From: a virus
Direction: 5' to 3' (one strand)
DNA length: 24,720 nucleotides
IMG/VR virus record: IMGVR_UViG_3300015245_000074
Location: 1 to 24,720 of that record
Shown here one piece after another: positions 1-7,258 of this stretch. Within the stretch, counting starts at the first letter, position 1. Each line of letters begins with the position of its first letter. Position numbers and translations under genes: made by a program. A model generated the notes under the pieces. The model did not search any database and had not been told where the DNA came from. It saw only the letters and a list, made by a program, of their open reading frames with translations.

Positions 1-716
1 GTCAGGTCTACGTCGCCCATCTCCAAACTGAAAAACAGCGTGCGGTGCCCGCCGAGGCCGAAGTTCCGCGCGATGCTGAGAGCCATGGCCGACTTGCCCA
101 TGCTGGACCGGCCGCCCACGACGATTAGCTGCCCAGGCGCCGCCCCGAGTGTTCTGGCGTCCAATTCCCGAAGGCCGTAGGAAAGGCCCCGTATCTTGCC
201 ACCACGCTCATAGGCCGTCGCCGCGGCGTCTACGGCCCGCACCAGCGCCGCATCCATGTCCAGCGCAGGCGCCCCCGACATCGACTGCGCCGCCACGATG
301 CCGTCGAGATAGTCTACCGCCCAAGCGGATAAAACGAGGTTGTCCCGCTCGCCCGATTGCTGGAGTTCCTGCCCGACCTCGATTATCAGCCGGCGATCGG
401 CAAGGTCGCGGATGATGCGGGCGAAGTCCGGGCTATTTATCACAGTGGTCGCGTCGGCCGCTAAGGCCGCGACATATTCGGATATTGTCAGCGTTCCGAC
501 ATTTGCATCCGGCAAGAATGACCGAATGGTAACCGGATTGCAGAGTTTGCCAGCACCGATCAGTGATGCCGCCACCTCCCAAATTCTCGCGTGAACAACT
601 TCAAAAAAGTGGTGCGGCTGTATGATATCATCAACTACCGCGAAAGCGGCATTGTTCATGAGCACGGCCCCAATGAGCTGCTGCTCACAACTCAGGTCAT
701 GATATTCAATCGACAT
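1..716 (-). CDS. dnaB: Replicative DNA helicase, DnaB-like (3' end cut by window edge)
   Basis: This is the phage replicative helicase, which would unwind the fork as a hexameric ring. The start ATG at 716-714 gives an N-terminal domain with the DnaB hallmark CEQQLIGAVLMNN (residues 10-22). Near residue 200 there is a RecA-fold Walker A, GGRSSMGKSAMA, followed by FFSLEM. The frame is open to base 1, so about half of the ATPase domain (Walker B, arginine finger, DNA loops) lies outside the window. The start overlaps the end of the upstream HNH gene by 11 bases, which suggests coupled translation at the end of the leftward early operon. No intein or frameshift is seen in the visible part. Confidence 0.93.
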   Translation of the reverse strand, partial: MSIEYHDLSCEQQLIGAVLMNNAAFAVVDDIIQPHHFFEVVHARIWEVAASLIGAGKLCNPVTIRSFLPDANVGTLTISEYVAALAADATTVINSPDFARIIRDLADRRLIIEVGQELQQSGERDNLVLSAWAVDYLDGIVAAQSMSGAPALDMDAALVRAVDAAATAYERGGKIRGLSYGLRELDARTLGAAPGQLIVVGGRSSMGKSAMALSIARNFGLGGHRTLFFSLEMGDVDL

Positions 717-1275
717 GCTTCCAGGTCTTTCCGCGCCTTGCGCAGCAAATCGTGGATACCGTGACGCCGAATAATTCCGACAATTCTACGCCTGTTTTTG
801 AAGATGATCGTATCGTCCTTACGTCTCCCTCGGTCAGCAATGAATTGCCATTCTCCGAACCCCGCAGGATGTAACGCCTTCCTTTGGCATCCATATCTGC
901 GACGTTATCGGCATCTGTCCCGAGAAAAAGGTGGCTAGGCCGCAAGCACGGGCGATTGTCGCAATGGTGCAAAACATGCAATTCGTCTGGGATTGGGCCA
1001 ACATAAATTTCGTAAGAAGATCGATGCGCGCGATAGTCGCGACCTTTGCACTTTACGACCCCATAACCACCTATCGGGTCAAGTGTATGCCGCCACTCCC
1101 AACACCCATTCGGCATTACCTCCCATCCGCGATAAAAAAACCAATCATAAACCGTCATCGCCATGCGGCATTTCAAAGAGCAGTGCGTGGCCCTTTCCTG
1201 TCTATATGGCTTTGGCTCAAACTCCTGTTCACACTTAATGCAAACTTTTTTTATCCGAGGGATTTTGGCGTTCAT
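706..1275 (-). CDS. HNH endonuclease with N-terminal zinc finger and C-terminal HTH
   Basis: This 189-residue protein looks like a free-standing homing-type endonuclease. It has a zinc knuckle (C12, C15, C32, C36), then an HNH_3-type core with LHVLHHCDNRPC (residues 99-110) and H115, followed by the usual HLFLGTDADNVADM stretch. A helix-turn-helix segment of the kind that follows such nucleases is at about residues 147-187 (LLTEGDVRTI, ELFGVTVSTI). Its ATG overlaps the methyltransferase stop (ATGA), and its end overlaps the DnaB start. It is therefore wedged between two replication-related genes, a common location for phage homing endonucleases. The family call is firm; homing activity is inferred. 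Confidence 0.88.
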   Translation of the reverse strand: MNAKIPRIKKVCIKCEQEFEPKPYRQERATHCSLKCRMAMTVYDWFFYRGWEVMPNGCWEWRHTLDPIGGYGVVKCKGRDYRAHRSSYEIYVGPIPDELHVLHHCDNRPCLRPSHLFLGTDADNVADMDAKGRRYILRGSENGNSLLTEGDVRTIRSSSKTGVELSELFGVTVSTICCARRGKTWKHVD

Positions 1276-2315
1276 TCTGCGGCCTCTAATTCGTCGTCGA
1301 AGTCGCCGCGAGAAACCTCCAACTCTGGGAACGGCTGGCGGTCAGGGTCATCGAGTTCGAGCGCCCCTTGTTCTTCTTCCTTCCGACCCTCGTAAGCGAC
1401 CTGAATATTCTTGATCGCTTGCCGGTAATAGGATGGCTTGAGTTCGATACCGATCGATCGCCGCCCGTTTTGCAACGCACCGTAGACCTCGCTCCCCACG
1501 CCCATAAATGGCGTCAGAACGGTTTCGCCCGGGTTGCTCCACAGAACGATTGTCCGGTCGATAACGTCAAGCTGCAGCGGATGAACGTGCTTCTCGTCCT
1601 CATCGTCTTTGGCTTGCCTGAACGGCAAGACGCGGCCGAGGCGGATATCATCCCAGAATGCCGAGGCGTATTGTCGCCAAATCCAATGGGAATAGCGGTT
1701 TTCGATTTGGTTGCCTTGGTGGCCGCGATATTTCAGCAATTCAGCCGGGACCGGCCGAGCGCCAGCATATTCCATCAGTCCCGTAGGGTGCGTGATCGGG
1801 ACCTTGTTCTGCCCGTCACGACGAAACACCAGCATGTAATCCGCCGACGCCACGCTGCAGCGGGACGAATCCTCGACCAATGATCGATGGGCCAGGTTCT
1901 TCGCCATCGTCCGGTTGCGCACTGCCAGCGGTTCTTTCCATACCGCATACCGCGCGATGAACTTGAACCCGTGCTTTTCGTGCAGGCGGATGATGTCGCC
2001 GGGGAAGTCGATCAGATGGTCCGTGCCGCTGTTGCCGGATGGAACATCCATGCAGTGAACCGCCGTCATCCGGCCCGGCACCGTCAGCCGCGCCAATTCC
2101 TTCACCACAAACCCGTAATGGGCAAAAAACTGGTCATAGTCGGCACAGTTGGAAAGGTCCCGCTCCGAGCTCGAATAGCAGAACAGTCCGCCGAACGGCG
2201 GCGAGTAAACCGACAGGTGAATGGATTTTGCCGGCAACTGTCGCATCACCTCGACACAATCGGCATTGTATGCCGCGAATCGGTCGGTCAGCTTTTGGTC
2301 AATGACTAGAGCCAC
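1272..2315 (-). CDS. DNA methyltransferase, beta-class, N4-cytosine/N6-adenine type
   Basis: This 347-residue protein is an AdoMet-dependent amino-methyltransferase. Catalytic motif IV is SPPF (residues 38-41), close to the N-terminus. The AdoMet-binding motif is near the C-terminus: TPFMGVGS (268-275), followed by GIEL (289-292). HPLQLDVIDR (245-254) precedes it. This order (IV before I) defines the beta class. SPPF/Y is more typical of N4-cytosine enzymes than the DPPY of adenine enzymes such as CcrM, but specificity cannot be read from sequence. It starts at GTG, overlapping the helicase gene by 10 bases. No cognate restriction endonuclease is adjacent, so it is probably an orphan enzyme for anti-restriction or regulation. 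Confidence 0.9.
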   Translation of the reverse strand: MALVIDQKLTDRFAAYNADCVEVMRQLPAKSIHLSVYSPPFGGLFCYSSSERDLSNCADYDQFFAHYGFVVKELARLTVPGRMTAVHCMDVPSGNSGTDHLIDFPGDIIRLHEKHGFKFIARYAVWKEPLAVRNRTMAKNLAHRSLVEDSSRCSVASADYMLVFRRDGQNKVPITHPTGLMEYAGARPVPAELLKYRGHQGNQIENRYSHWIWRQYASAFWDDIRLGRVLPFRQAKDDEDEKHVHPLQLDVIDRTIVLWSNPGETVLTPFMGVGSEVYGALQNGRRSIGIELKPSYYRQAIKNIQVAYEGRKEEEQGALELDDPDRQPFPELEVSRGDFDDELEAAE

Positions 2316-4657
2316 GAGGGTATCCCTTTCTGTTCTGTGAATTTCATACTGCGATCGACCTCGACCGCCCCATTCATGTGGCGGATCAAATCCGCGAACA
2401 TCTTGTCGGCAGCGACAGCCTTCCGCTGCAGGTTGGCGAGAACACCCTTCTCACCCTCCGTCGTCACGATATCGGAAATCACCTGATGCTTCTGACCGAA
2501 GCGCCAGCAACGCCGGATGCTTTGATAGTAAGCCTCAAAGCTGTGCGTCGGGAAGGATACCGAATGCGCACAATGCTGGAAATTCAGGCCCCATGCGCCA
2601 ATCTTTTCTTTCGTCACCAGCACGCGAGCGCGACCCTCGATAAAGGCCAGAAACTTTTCTTCCTTGGCTTCGTCGCCGTCCTGCCCGCTGATTTGGATAG
2701 CGTCCGGGATCATCTTTTCAAGGTGATTGCCCTCATCATTGAGCGAGCACCACAGGATTGCCGGATTGCCGGTTTTGTTCACCAGCGAGGCGGCTTTTTC
2801 GCAGCGTTCTACGATAGTTCGCCGCCGTTCCTCGCGTTGTTCGGTAAGCCCGAAGGCCGGCAGGGCGAACAGCATCCCATCCGGGTTGGTTTGGGCATCA
2901 ACCATATGCTGGCGCTCGACCAATGGCGGGAGATTGAACGGGCCATCCTCAAATCCGAGGTCGGAGGGTTTGCGCACCGCCCGCGCCCATGAACACACCC
3001 ATTGCCAGAACGGGTCCTCAGCGTGACCCTTGAACCGCCACTTAGCGTTGTCGTCGAGTTGGGAAAACTTCCGGCCACCGTGGCGATAGACCGATGGCTT
3101 GATCGAATTTCCTTGGTTGTTTTTGAAGAACCGCGCCAGCATATCCATGTACCCGAGATACCCAAGCGCCTCGCTGCTGGTGCCGAGTTCGATGTATTCG
3201 TTTGGGCTTGGCGTAGCCGTGCAAAGCAAGCGGTACCGCATCTTGCGCATGAAGTCGGTTATCTGTTGCCGTCGCACGCCATCGAACGATTTCAGAATCG
3301 CCGAATTGTGGACGAGCAACCCACCGACCGAGAAACTTGGATGCCGTGTTGCGCCAATGTCATAGAAATAAAGTTTTCCATCGGCATCCCGGTATCGATC
3401 CAAGTCAGGATGTCCCAATTCCAAAACCTCAATACTGTCCACCCGAGTGAAATCAGCATCTCGTCTTTCTTCTGATCCAGATGCTTCCGCGATCTGTGAG
3501 AGTGACCATCCACCTCGATTGCGATTTTCAGTCCTTCGTTCGCCAAATCTATTTTGTAATTCGTCGGATACCCCGGCTTTAATCGGCCCAGTGACAAAGC
3601 ATATTCCGCCGTCCAATTCCCTGACATCACAGCTTTCAAAGCGGCCTGAGCCTCGGTCATCGGATGACCATTCCCCCCACGCACGGAAGGTTTGTGGTTC
3701 CTCTCTTTCAATGCGCGGGACAGTTTCGCGCGGGTTTCCGGAAGGTGCATGCGATTTATCGTGGAAAACCTCGCTAACTCCGCTTGAGCTTTTGGCTTCC
3801 CAGAATTCAGCCACGACGATCTGGATTGCCCGCGCCTCGCAGCCACCTCCGGAGTATGCACCTTGGCCAGATGCTCTGGCCGGCTCATCCGCCATTTCGC
3901 TGAGCAAGATCGTCCGCAAAATCTCGTTTTCGCCGCTTGGACACAACGAGGGGCGAAGTCCTTCTTGCACCATTCGCACGGCCGCAGCCGTTGCCAGTAT
4001 TTTTGATCCTGGCCACAAATCCATCGCCCCGCGCCATCCCGATTGGGTGAAGAATGGATGATTGGGGCTACAGACGACGGATTGACCGCCAACAGAGACT
4101 TTGACCGCATAAGGAACTTCTCTCCTGTGAACCTCTGAAACGCGATCAACTCCAACTGCATTCAGAATGTAGTCCCCCTCTCGAATGTTTTCAATATCGC
4201 TCTCCGAGCGCCGGCCATCGCAATCAACGACATCAATCTTCGTTCCGGCAGCAAAGCATTCGTCGCACACCATCCCTGAAAAATCCTTCGGGTCGAAAAG
4301 GTGCAGCTTCTCGTAATTGGCGACGATAATTCCCGGCTTGGCGCCGCCGGTTTTGGATATCTTGCACTCAACCCCGAACTTCTCGCCCTCCCGAACCGTC
4401 TGCGCCCCGACCGCCAGCGGCGTCAGCACCAGCACCGGCTTATTCGTCTTGCGGACCACGTTCTCGGCCCAGGTCAACTGCATCAGCGTTTTGCCAAGGC
4501 CAGTATCCGCGAACAGAGCGCTACGGCCCTTCAATACTGCCCACGAAACCAACGACCGTTGGAAATCAAACATTTCATCGGGAAAATACTCGGCCTCGAA
4601 CCCGTCATAGGTTCCGAGTTGCGTTTTCTTGTCGAGAAAATCCTCATATTTACCCAT
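2306..4657 (-). CDS. SNF2-like DNA helicase interrupted by an intein
   Basis: The 783-residue ORF comprises an SF2/SNF2-type helicase of about 465 residues plus a 318-residue intein (residues 134-451). The extein shows Walker A ADTGLGKT (50-57), a DExx box VCDE (130-133) continuing as SAILKSFDG after the intein, motif III LLCTATPSPNEY, and motif VI QSIRRCWRFGQ near the C-terminus. The intein splits the DExx box directly after DE, so ATPase activity would require splicing to VCDESAILK. The gene overlaps its neighbours by 8 and 10 bases, next to the DNA methyltransferase. Helicase-methyltransferase pairs are common in phage early operons. The exact substrate is unknown. Confidence 0.9.
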   Translation of the reverse strand: MGKYEDFLDKKTQLGTYDGFEAEYFPDEMFDFQRSLVSWAVLKGRSALFADTGLGKTLMQLTWAENVVRKTNKPVLVLTPLAVGAQTVREGEKFGVECKISKTGGAKPGIIVANYEKLHLFDPKDFSGMVCDECFAAGTKIDVVDCDGRRSESDIENIREGDYILNAVGVDRVSEVHRREVPYAVKVSVGGQSVVCSPNHPFFTQSGWRGAMDLWPGSKILATAAAVRMVQEGLRPSLCPSGENEILRTILLSEMADEPARASGQGAYSGGGCEARAIQIVVAEFWEAKSSSGVSEVFHDKSHAPSGNPRETVPRIEREEPQTFRAWGEWSSDDRGSGRFESCDVRELDGGICFVTGPIKAGVSDELQNRFGERRTENRNRGGWSLSQIAEASGSEERRDADFTRVDSIEVLELGHPDLDRYRDADGKLYFYDIGATRHPSFSVGGLLVHNSAILKSFDGVRRQQITDFMRKMRYRLLCTATPSPNEYIELGTSSEALGYLGYMDMLARFFKNNQGNSIKPSVYRHGGRKFSQLDDNAKWRFKGHAEDPFWQWVCSWARAVRKPSDLGFEDGPFNLPPLVERQHMVDAQTNPDGMLFALPAFGLTEQREERRRTIVERCEKAASLVNKTGNPAILWCSLNDEGNHLEKMIPDAIQISGQDGDEAKEEKFLAFIEGRARVLVTKEKIGAWGLNFQHCAHSVSFPTHSFEAYYQSIRRCWRFGQKHQVISDIVTTEGEKGVLANLQRKAVAADKMFADLIRHMNGAVEVDRSMKFTEQKGIPSWL
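3292..4161 (-). CDS. Endonuclease (zinc finger + NUMOD3-like + DUF559/Vsr-like) nested in the intein in another frame
   Basis: This 289-residue ORF is on the same strand as the helicase but in a different frame, and almost all of it lies within the intein DNA. It shows a zinc finger (C62, C65, C82, C86), then a basic linker with NUMOD3-like repeats (PETRAKLSRALKERNHKP). The C-terminal domain looks like DUF559/Vsr-like nucleases: YKIDLA with D205, IAIEVDGHSH with E216, D218 and H222, D229, and LGWTVLRFWN. It is probably the homing endonuclease of the intein. A second ATG at 4110 has an AGGAG about 11 bases upstream and may be the real start. Its stop falls just beyond the intein end, inside extein sequence. 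The domain call is good; expression is inferred. Confidence 0.72.
   Translation of the reverse strand: MQLELIAFQRFTGEKFLMRSKSLLAVNPSSVAPIIHSSPNRDGAGRWICGQDQKYWQRLRPCEWCKKDFAPRCVQAAKTRFCGRSCSAKWRMSRPEHLAKVHTPEVAARRGQSRSSWLNSGKPKAQAELARFSTINRMHLPETRAKLSRALKERNHKPSVRGGNGHPMTEAQAALKAVMSGNWTAEYALSLGRLKPGYPTNYKIDLANEGLKIAIEVDGHSHRSRKHLDQKKDEMLISLGWTVLRFWNWDILTWIDTGMPMENFISMTLAQHGIQVSRSVGCSSTIRRF
3305..4258 (-). mobile_element. Intein (Hint domain) in the helicase Walker B motif
   Basis: This is a protein-splicing element of 318 codons. Block A is CFAAGTKI, starting at the nucleophile C134 of the host ORF. Block B is SPNHPFFT with H200. Block F is RHPSFSVGGLLVHN, ending in H450-N451, and the next extein residue is S452. 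All residues needed for standard splicing are present. The roughly 170 residues between block B and block F do not resemble a LAGLIDADG or HNH domain. They are hydrophilic and rich in R, E, S and G, as expected if this stretch is constrained by another reading frame. The insertion point lies in the most conserved ATPase motif, a typical intein site. Confidence 0.93.
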
Positions 4658-5162
4658 TTGCCGCCGCCTTTTCCGGAACGTGGTATCCGTGGCCGGTGGC
4701 GTCGAGTTGGTCGCGGATGGCCCGCATTTGTTCGGAATTTTCGATGGCCTTGCGTTTCATGCCCTTTTGCTTTGGGGACATCAGACCATGCTTTGTGCGG
4801 TATGCCTTGCATAGCGCGCGCCGTTTCTTTTTGGGAATGGCTTTGATGGCCGCCGCCATGTTGCCCACGATCGATATTCGATAAATCTCAGCCGCCGCAA
4901 TCCTGATGCCCTCGCTTCCGCCGGGGAGTTCGGACGGCGCAACCCCGGCGCTCGCCACGAACGCCTTGAGGGACATCCAGTCCTTGGCCTGCATTGTGCG
5001 TTTGGCTACCGGCTTTTTGTAAGCCAGCATTTCGTCGGCGCGAGCCGTCAGCCCATGTCGACTACCGACAACCACGCGGCCATTCCTCAACACGGTTCCC
5101 GGATCATATTTTTCCTCATATCCGGAATATTTTCGGGCTTTCGACCAATTCATCCGCGCCAT
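4650..5162 (-). CDS. Conserved-looking phage protein of unknown function, basic
   Basis: I do not recognise a family for this 170-residue protein. It is rich in K and R, with a run IPKKKRRALCKAYRTKHG near residue 110 and a charged C-terminus, which would suit nucleic-acid binding. The ATG at 5162 is preceded by AAGGA eight bases upstream. The gene ends inside the helicase start (8-base overlap), so the two are probably co-translated. It is the first gene after a 530-base non-coding interval and could be the head of a sub-operon with the helicase, methyltransferase and DnaB genes. Confidence 0.72.
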   Translation of the reverse strand: MARMNWSKARKYSGYEEKYDPGTVLRNGRVVVGSRHGLTARADEMLAYKKPVAKRTMQAKDWMSLKAFVASAGVAPSELPGGSEGIRIAAAEIYRISIVGNMAAAIKAIPKKKRRALCKAYRTKHGLMSPKQKGMKRKAIENSEQMRAIRDQLDATGHGYHVPEKAAANG

Positions 5163-5692
5163 TTATAGGGTCCTTAATTCCTGACTTTTGACATAACAAG
5201 GCCAGCACTTCCCCTTAGATATCCCAGACCCGTGCCACCGGCATCCGACCTGAGAGGGGAAGCGAACTTCATTGGGGCGGGGCGCTCAGCTGGAAGAACG
5301 TTGATCCCCTTTTTTGGACCCGGCGCGTCAGATGCCGACCATCTCGAATATCCGAAGGCTTCTATGGGGAGGGACAACCGAGCAACCCCAACGGCTCAAC
5401 CGATAATCGGGACCCGGTAGGAACTTGGGAGAGGGGTGTAATTGGAACCAAAATTTGCAGACCGTGTTGACTAAAAGCACCGTAGCGCATATCAACAAAT
5501 CTACTTTGGTCCGATCACGCCCCGCCAAGAGCTATTCTCGGATCACGCCGGCCTCGCAACGCGGGGCCGTTTGCGTATATGGACGGGATTTCACATTTCC
5601 GTCAAGTACAAGGTATTGCGTGAGCGACGTTCACGAACAAGGGCTAGAGCATCCCGCGCTTTTCGGAGTACCAGCACGCCATCAGGCCGGCG
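5163..5692. other. Non-coding interval within the early operon
   Basis: No convincing gene is seen here. The short ORFs on either strand start at TTG, lack ribosome-binding sites and have unconvincing composition. Three weak signals are present. A rightward promoter-like pair is TTGACT (5467-5472) and TATCAA (5490-5495) with 17-base spacing. A leftward pair is TTGACG (5605-5600) and CATATA (5581-5576) with 18-base spacing. Between them a GC-rich hairpin lies at 5549-5569. The interval may hold a promoter for the downstream leftward genes, a small RNA, or decayed sequence. Confidence 0.4.
5549..5569. repeat. GC-rich hairpin CGGCCTCGC-AAC-GCGGGGCCG
   Basis: The inverted repeat has 9-base arms with one mismatch and a 3-base loop. 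On the + strand it is followed by TTTGCG, a weak U tract. Its minus-strand form (AACGGCCCCGC...GCGAGGCCG) resembles hairpins at 7119-7142 and 18008-18034. It could be a terminator or an RNA-stability element. Confidence 0.4.
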
Positions 5693-6346
5693 TCAAACCT
5701 TTCCGTTCATCAAATTCGATATTGTTGCCTGCGATACACCGTAGATCACGGCTATAGCAGTCTGAGATAGGCCGTGCGTTGCGCAGATTTTTTCACGCTG
5801 TTCAACAGTCAGTTTGGAGCAGGGAGATGCTGCGCCACGCGGTTGACGATATCCCGTTTCCGCATACGAGCGCCTGTTCTCAACCTGCTGCCCTTGCGTC
5901 GCCCATCGGCAGTTTGATTTTTCGTAATTTCCATTTTTGTCGGGGAAGCGGTCAATCGACTTGCCCAGCGGCGGGTCGCCCATATCTTCATGGAAGTTCT
6001 CGAATACCATCCATCGCTCACAAACCGAAATGCCACGGCCGCCATAGTAAGAGAAATCATCGTTATTTTCGTTTAGGCATCGGCCTTTCATATGCTTCCA
6101 GATGGTGTAGGCACGGGATTTCGTCCTGCGCTGGGAATGTCCGTGGCGCAATTGGCGGATAATTAAATCCGCATATTGTCGACAGCCGCAGCCAGTCGAC
6201 CGCCCGCTATGTAGCGAATTGGCCAGAACTAGACGGGTCATCCCGCAGGAACATTTGCACAGCCAATAGATGGGCTTGAACGATCCCACGCGCATAACTT
6301 CCCAATCGCCAAGAATGCGACCCGTCAAATCGATAAAAGCTGGCAT
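5693..6346 (-). CDS. YGGRG-type endonuclease-like phage protein (copy 1)
   Basis: From ATG 6346 this is a 217-residue protein. That start overlaps the resolvase stop as TGATG and is preferred to a start 45 bases upstream that would run into the resolvase gene. It has a Cys-rich N-terminal segment (C30, C32, C34; C53, C55) and a core YGGRGISVCERW (101-112), FENF, DMG, SIDR (130-133) and NCRW (145-148) followed by QQVENRRS. The C-terminal end is a helix-turn-helix (GLSQTAIAVIYGVSQATISN). This layout recurs in phage proteins treated as HNH-like or homing-type nucleases. A relative lies at 13602-14228. Nuclease activity is not demonstrated by the motifs alone. Confidence 0.78.
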   Translation of the reverse strand: MPAFIDLTGRILGDWEVMRVGSFKPIYWLCKCSCGMTRLVLANSLHSGRSTGCGCRQYADLIIRQLRHGHSQRRTKSRAYTIWKHMKGRCLNENNDDFSYYGGRGISVCERWMVFENFHEDMGDPPLGKSIDRFPDKNGNYEKSNCRWATQGQQVENRRSYAETGYRQPRGAASPCSKLTVEQREKICATHGLSQTAIAVIYGVSQATISNLMNGKV

Positions 6347-6864
6347 CAGAACATCCCCATTTTTTCCGCATGATAGAGGGCAAGGCAGCATGCGTCAGCC
6401 AGTCCATGATGTTTTTTTAGTGTGATGAATTTTCGGGCCTCTGGATATCGATGTTTGATCAGTTCCACTGACATCTGCTTATCCGGCCCTTTCAGGCCAA
6501 AGTGCCGTTTCCAGCTTTGCGGGTGAACCATCACCACAGGCGTTGTGTAGACCGCCACGACGCCGCGAATCATCCCGCAGGCCAATCCGAACCGAAACGA
6601 GCTCGCCGCGCCCATGGACCGCCGCGCGCCGTCTGGCCCAGGTATCGACGGCATCGGCTGGACGTTCTCGATCACCACCACGTCCGGAACCCACTTTTCC
6701 ATCAGGTCGCAGATAAAGCTGGCGTCAAGCTGGCGCTTCTCGCCGTCGGGAATGGTTGCCAGATCGACCATATCAAGGAACCGCGGCGCGGGGTCGAAAT
6801 CGCCCCCACGAACTAGCAACGCGGCGCTGCCGTTAATTCCGGGATCGAATGCGGCTATTCTCAC
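6346..6864 (-). CDS. RuvC-like Holliday junction resolvase
   Basis: This 172-residue RNase H-fold protein has the usual resolvase length. Acidic catalytic residues are at D7 (AAFDPGING), E66 (VVVIENVQ) and D157 within KKHHGLADACCLALY. The enzyme would cut four-way junctions during phage recombination and debranch DNA before packaging. The start is GTG at 6864, overlapping the upstream small gene as GTGA, so it belongs to the leftward early operon. The next gene (YGGRG type) starts within its stop codon. Confidence 0.92.
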   Translation of the reverse strand: MRIAAFDPGINGSAALLVRGGDFDPAPRFLDMVDLATIPDGEKRQLDASFICDLMEKWVPDVVVIENVQPMPSIPGPDGARRSMGAASSFRFGLACGMIRGVVAVYTTPVVMVHPQSWKRHFGLKGPDKQMSVELIKHRYPEARKFITLKKHHGLADACCLALYHAEKMGMF

Positions 6865-7055
6865 TTCGGTTTATCCCACGGCGTCGGAGGCAGCGTGATC
6901 GGCTTCCGCGTGTGGCCTGCACCCTTGGGAAGGCCGCCCATTCCATATTTATATTCGACGGCGGTTTTAGCTCCACGCATCAAGCGGATTTTAGGGTCGC
7001 GGTTTGCGCCGCTGCCCATGACGCCTTTGGTGATTCGCTTGTATCCAGCCACCAC
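6861..7055 (-). CDS. Small hypothetical protein
   Basis: This is a basic, Gly- and Pro-rich protein of about 64 residues of unknown function (YKRITKGVMGSGANRD..., ending PPTPWDKPK). Three GTG codons compete as the start. AGGAG at 7065-7061 is best spaced for GTG 7055 or 7052; GTG 7061 would overlap the ribosome-binding site. Its stop overlaps the RuvC-like start (GTGA), supporting a real, translated gene. About 200 bases without a gene lie upstream, including the hairpin at 7119-7142. Confidence 0.6.
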   Translation of the reverse strand: MVAGYKRITKGVMGSGANRDPKIRLMRGAKTAVEYKYGMGGLPKGAGHTRKPITLPPTPWDKPK

Positions 7056-7118
7056 ATGCACTCCTGAAAGTGTATTCCAGAAAAAGCCATCTCACGCCAA
7101 GTAGATTGCAGAAACGAA

Positions 7119-7142
7119 CGGCCCCGGTTTTACCCGAGGCCG
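7119..7142 (-). terminator. Hairpin, possible weak terminator or attenuator
   Basis: CGGCCCCGG and CCGAGGCCG form a stem of eight pairs with one mismatch around a 6-base loop. On the minus strand, the direction of the operon, it is followed by TTCGTTTCT, a poor U tract. It lies in the 200-base gap between the PD-(D/E)XK gene and the small gene before the RuvC-like gene. It may reduce read-through or mark an mRNA end. Confidence 0.4.
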
Positions 7143-7258
7143 CCGTGCCCGTCCGCCCGGGCCAGCCTACTTACAACCCAGTTCCGGTGGTTGATTGTCT
7201 TACGGGGCCTTTGACCCCAGCCGTTCCGGGTTTGCCTCTGGTTGCTTTCGCTCTGGGA

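Noticed and set aside
2378-2992. 204-codon + strand ORF antisense to the helicase
   Set aside because: It mirrors the helicase codons in GC-rich DNA, has no motif, and lacks a start context.
4162-4371. 69-codon ORF in the nested-endonuclease frame just upstream, ending at 4162
   Set aside because: It lies over the Walker B and intein N-terminal coding region, shows no domain, and is separated from the nuclease frame by a stop; treated as a shadow.
5275-5345. tRNA-like stretch (GCTCAGCTGG, a D-arm look-alike)
   Set aside because: No matching T-arm (GGTTCGA-type), acceptor stem or anticodon stem could be paired around it.
5174-5377. 67-codon minus-strand ORF in the non-coding gap
   Set aside because: It starts at TTG without a ribosome-binding site, has no recognisable domain and its composition resembles chance open frames in GC-rich DNA.
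5425-5757. 110-codon + strand ORF crossing into the YGGRG gene
   Set aside because: It starts at TTG, runs antisense to a well-supported gene for its last part, and has no protein-like pattern.
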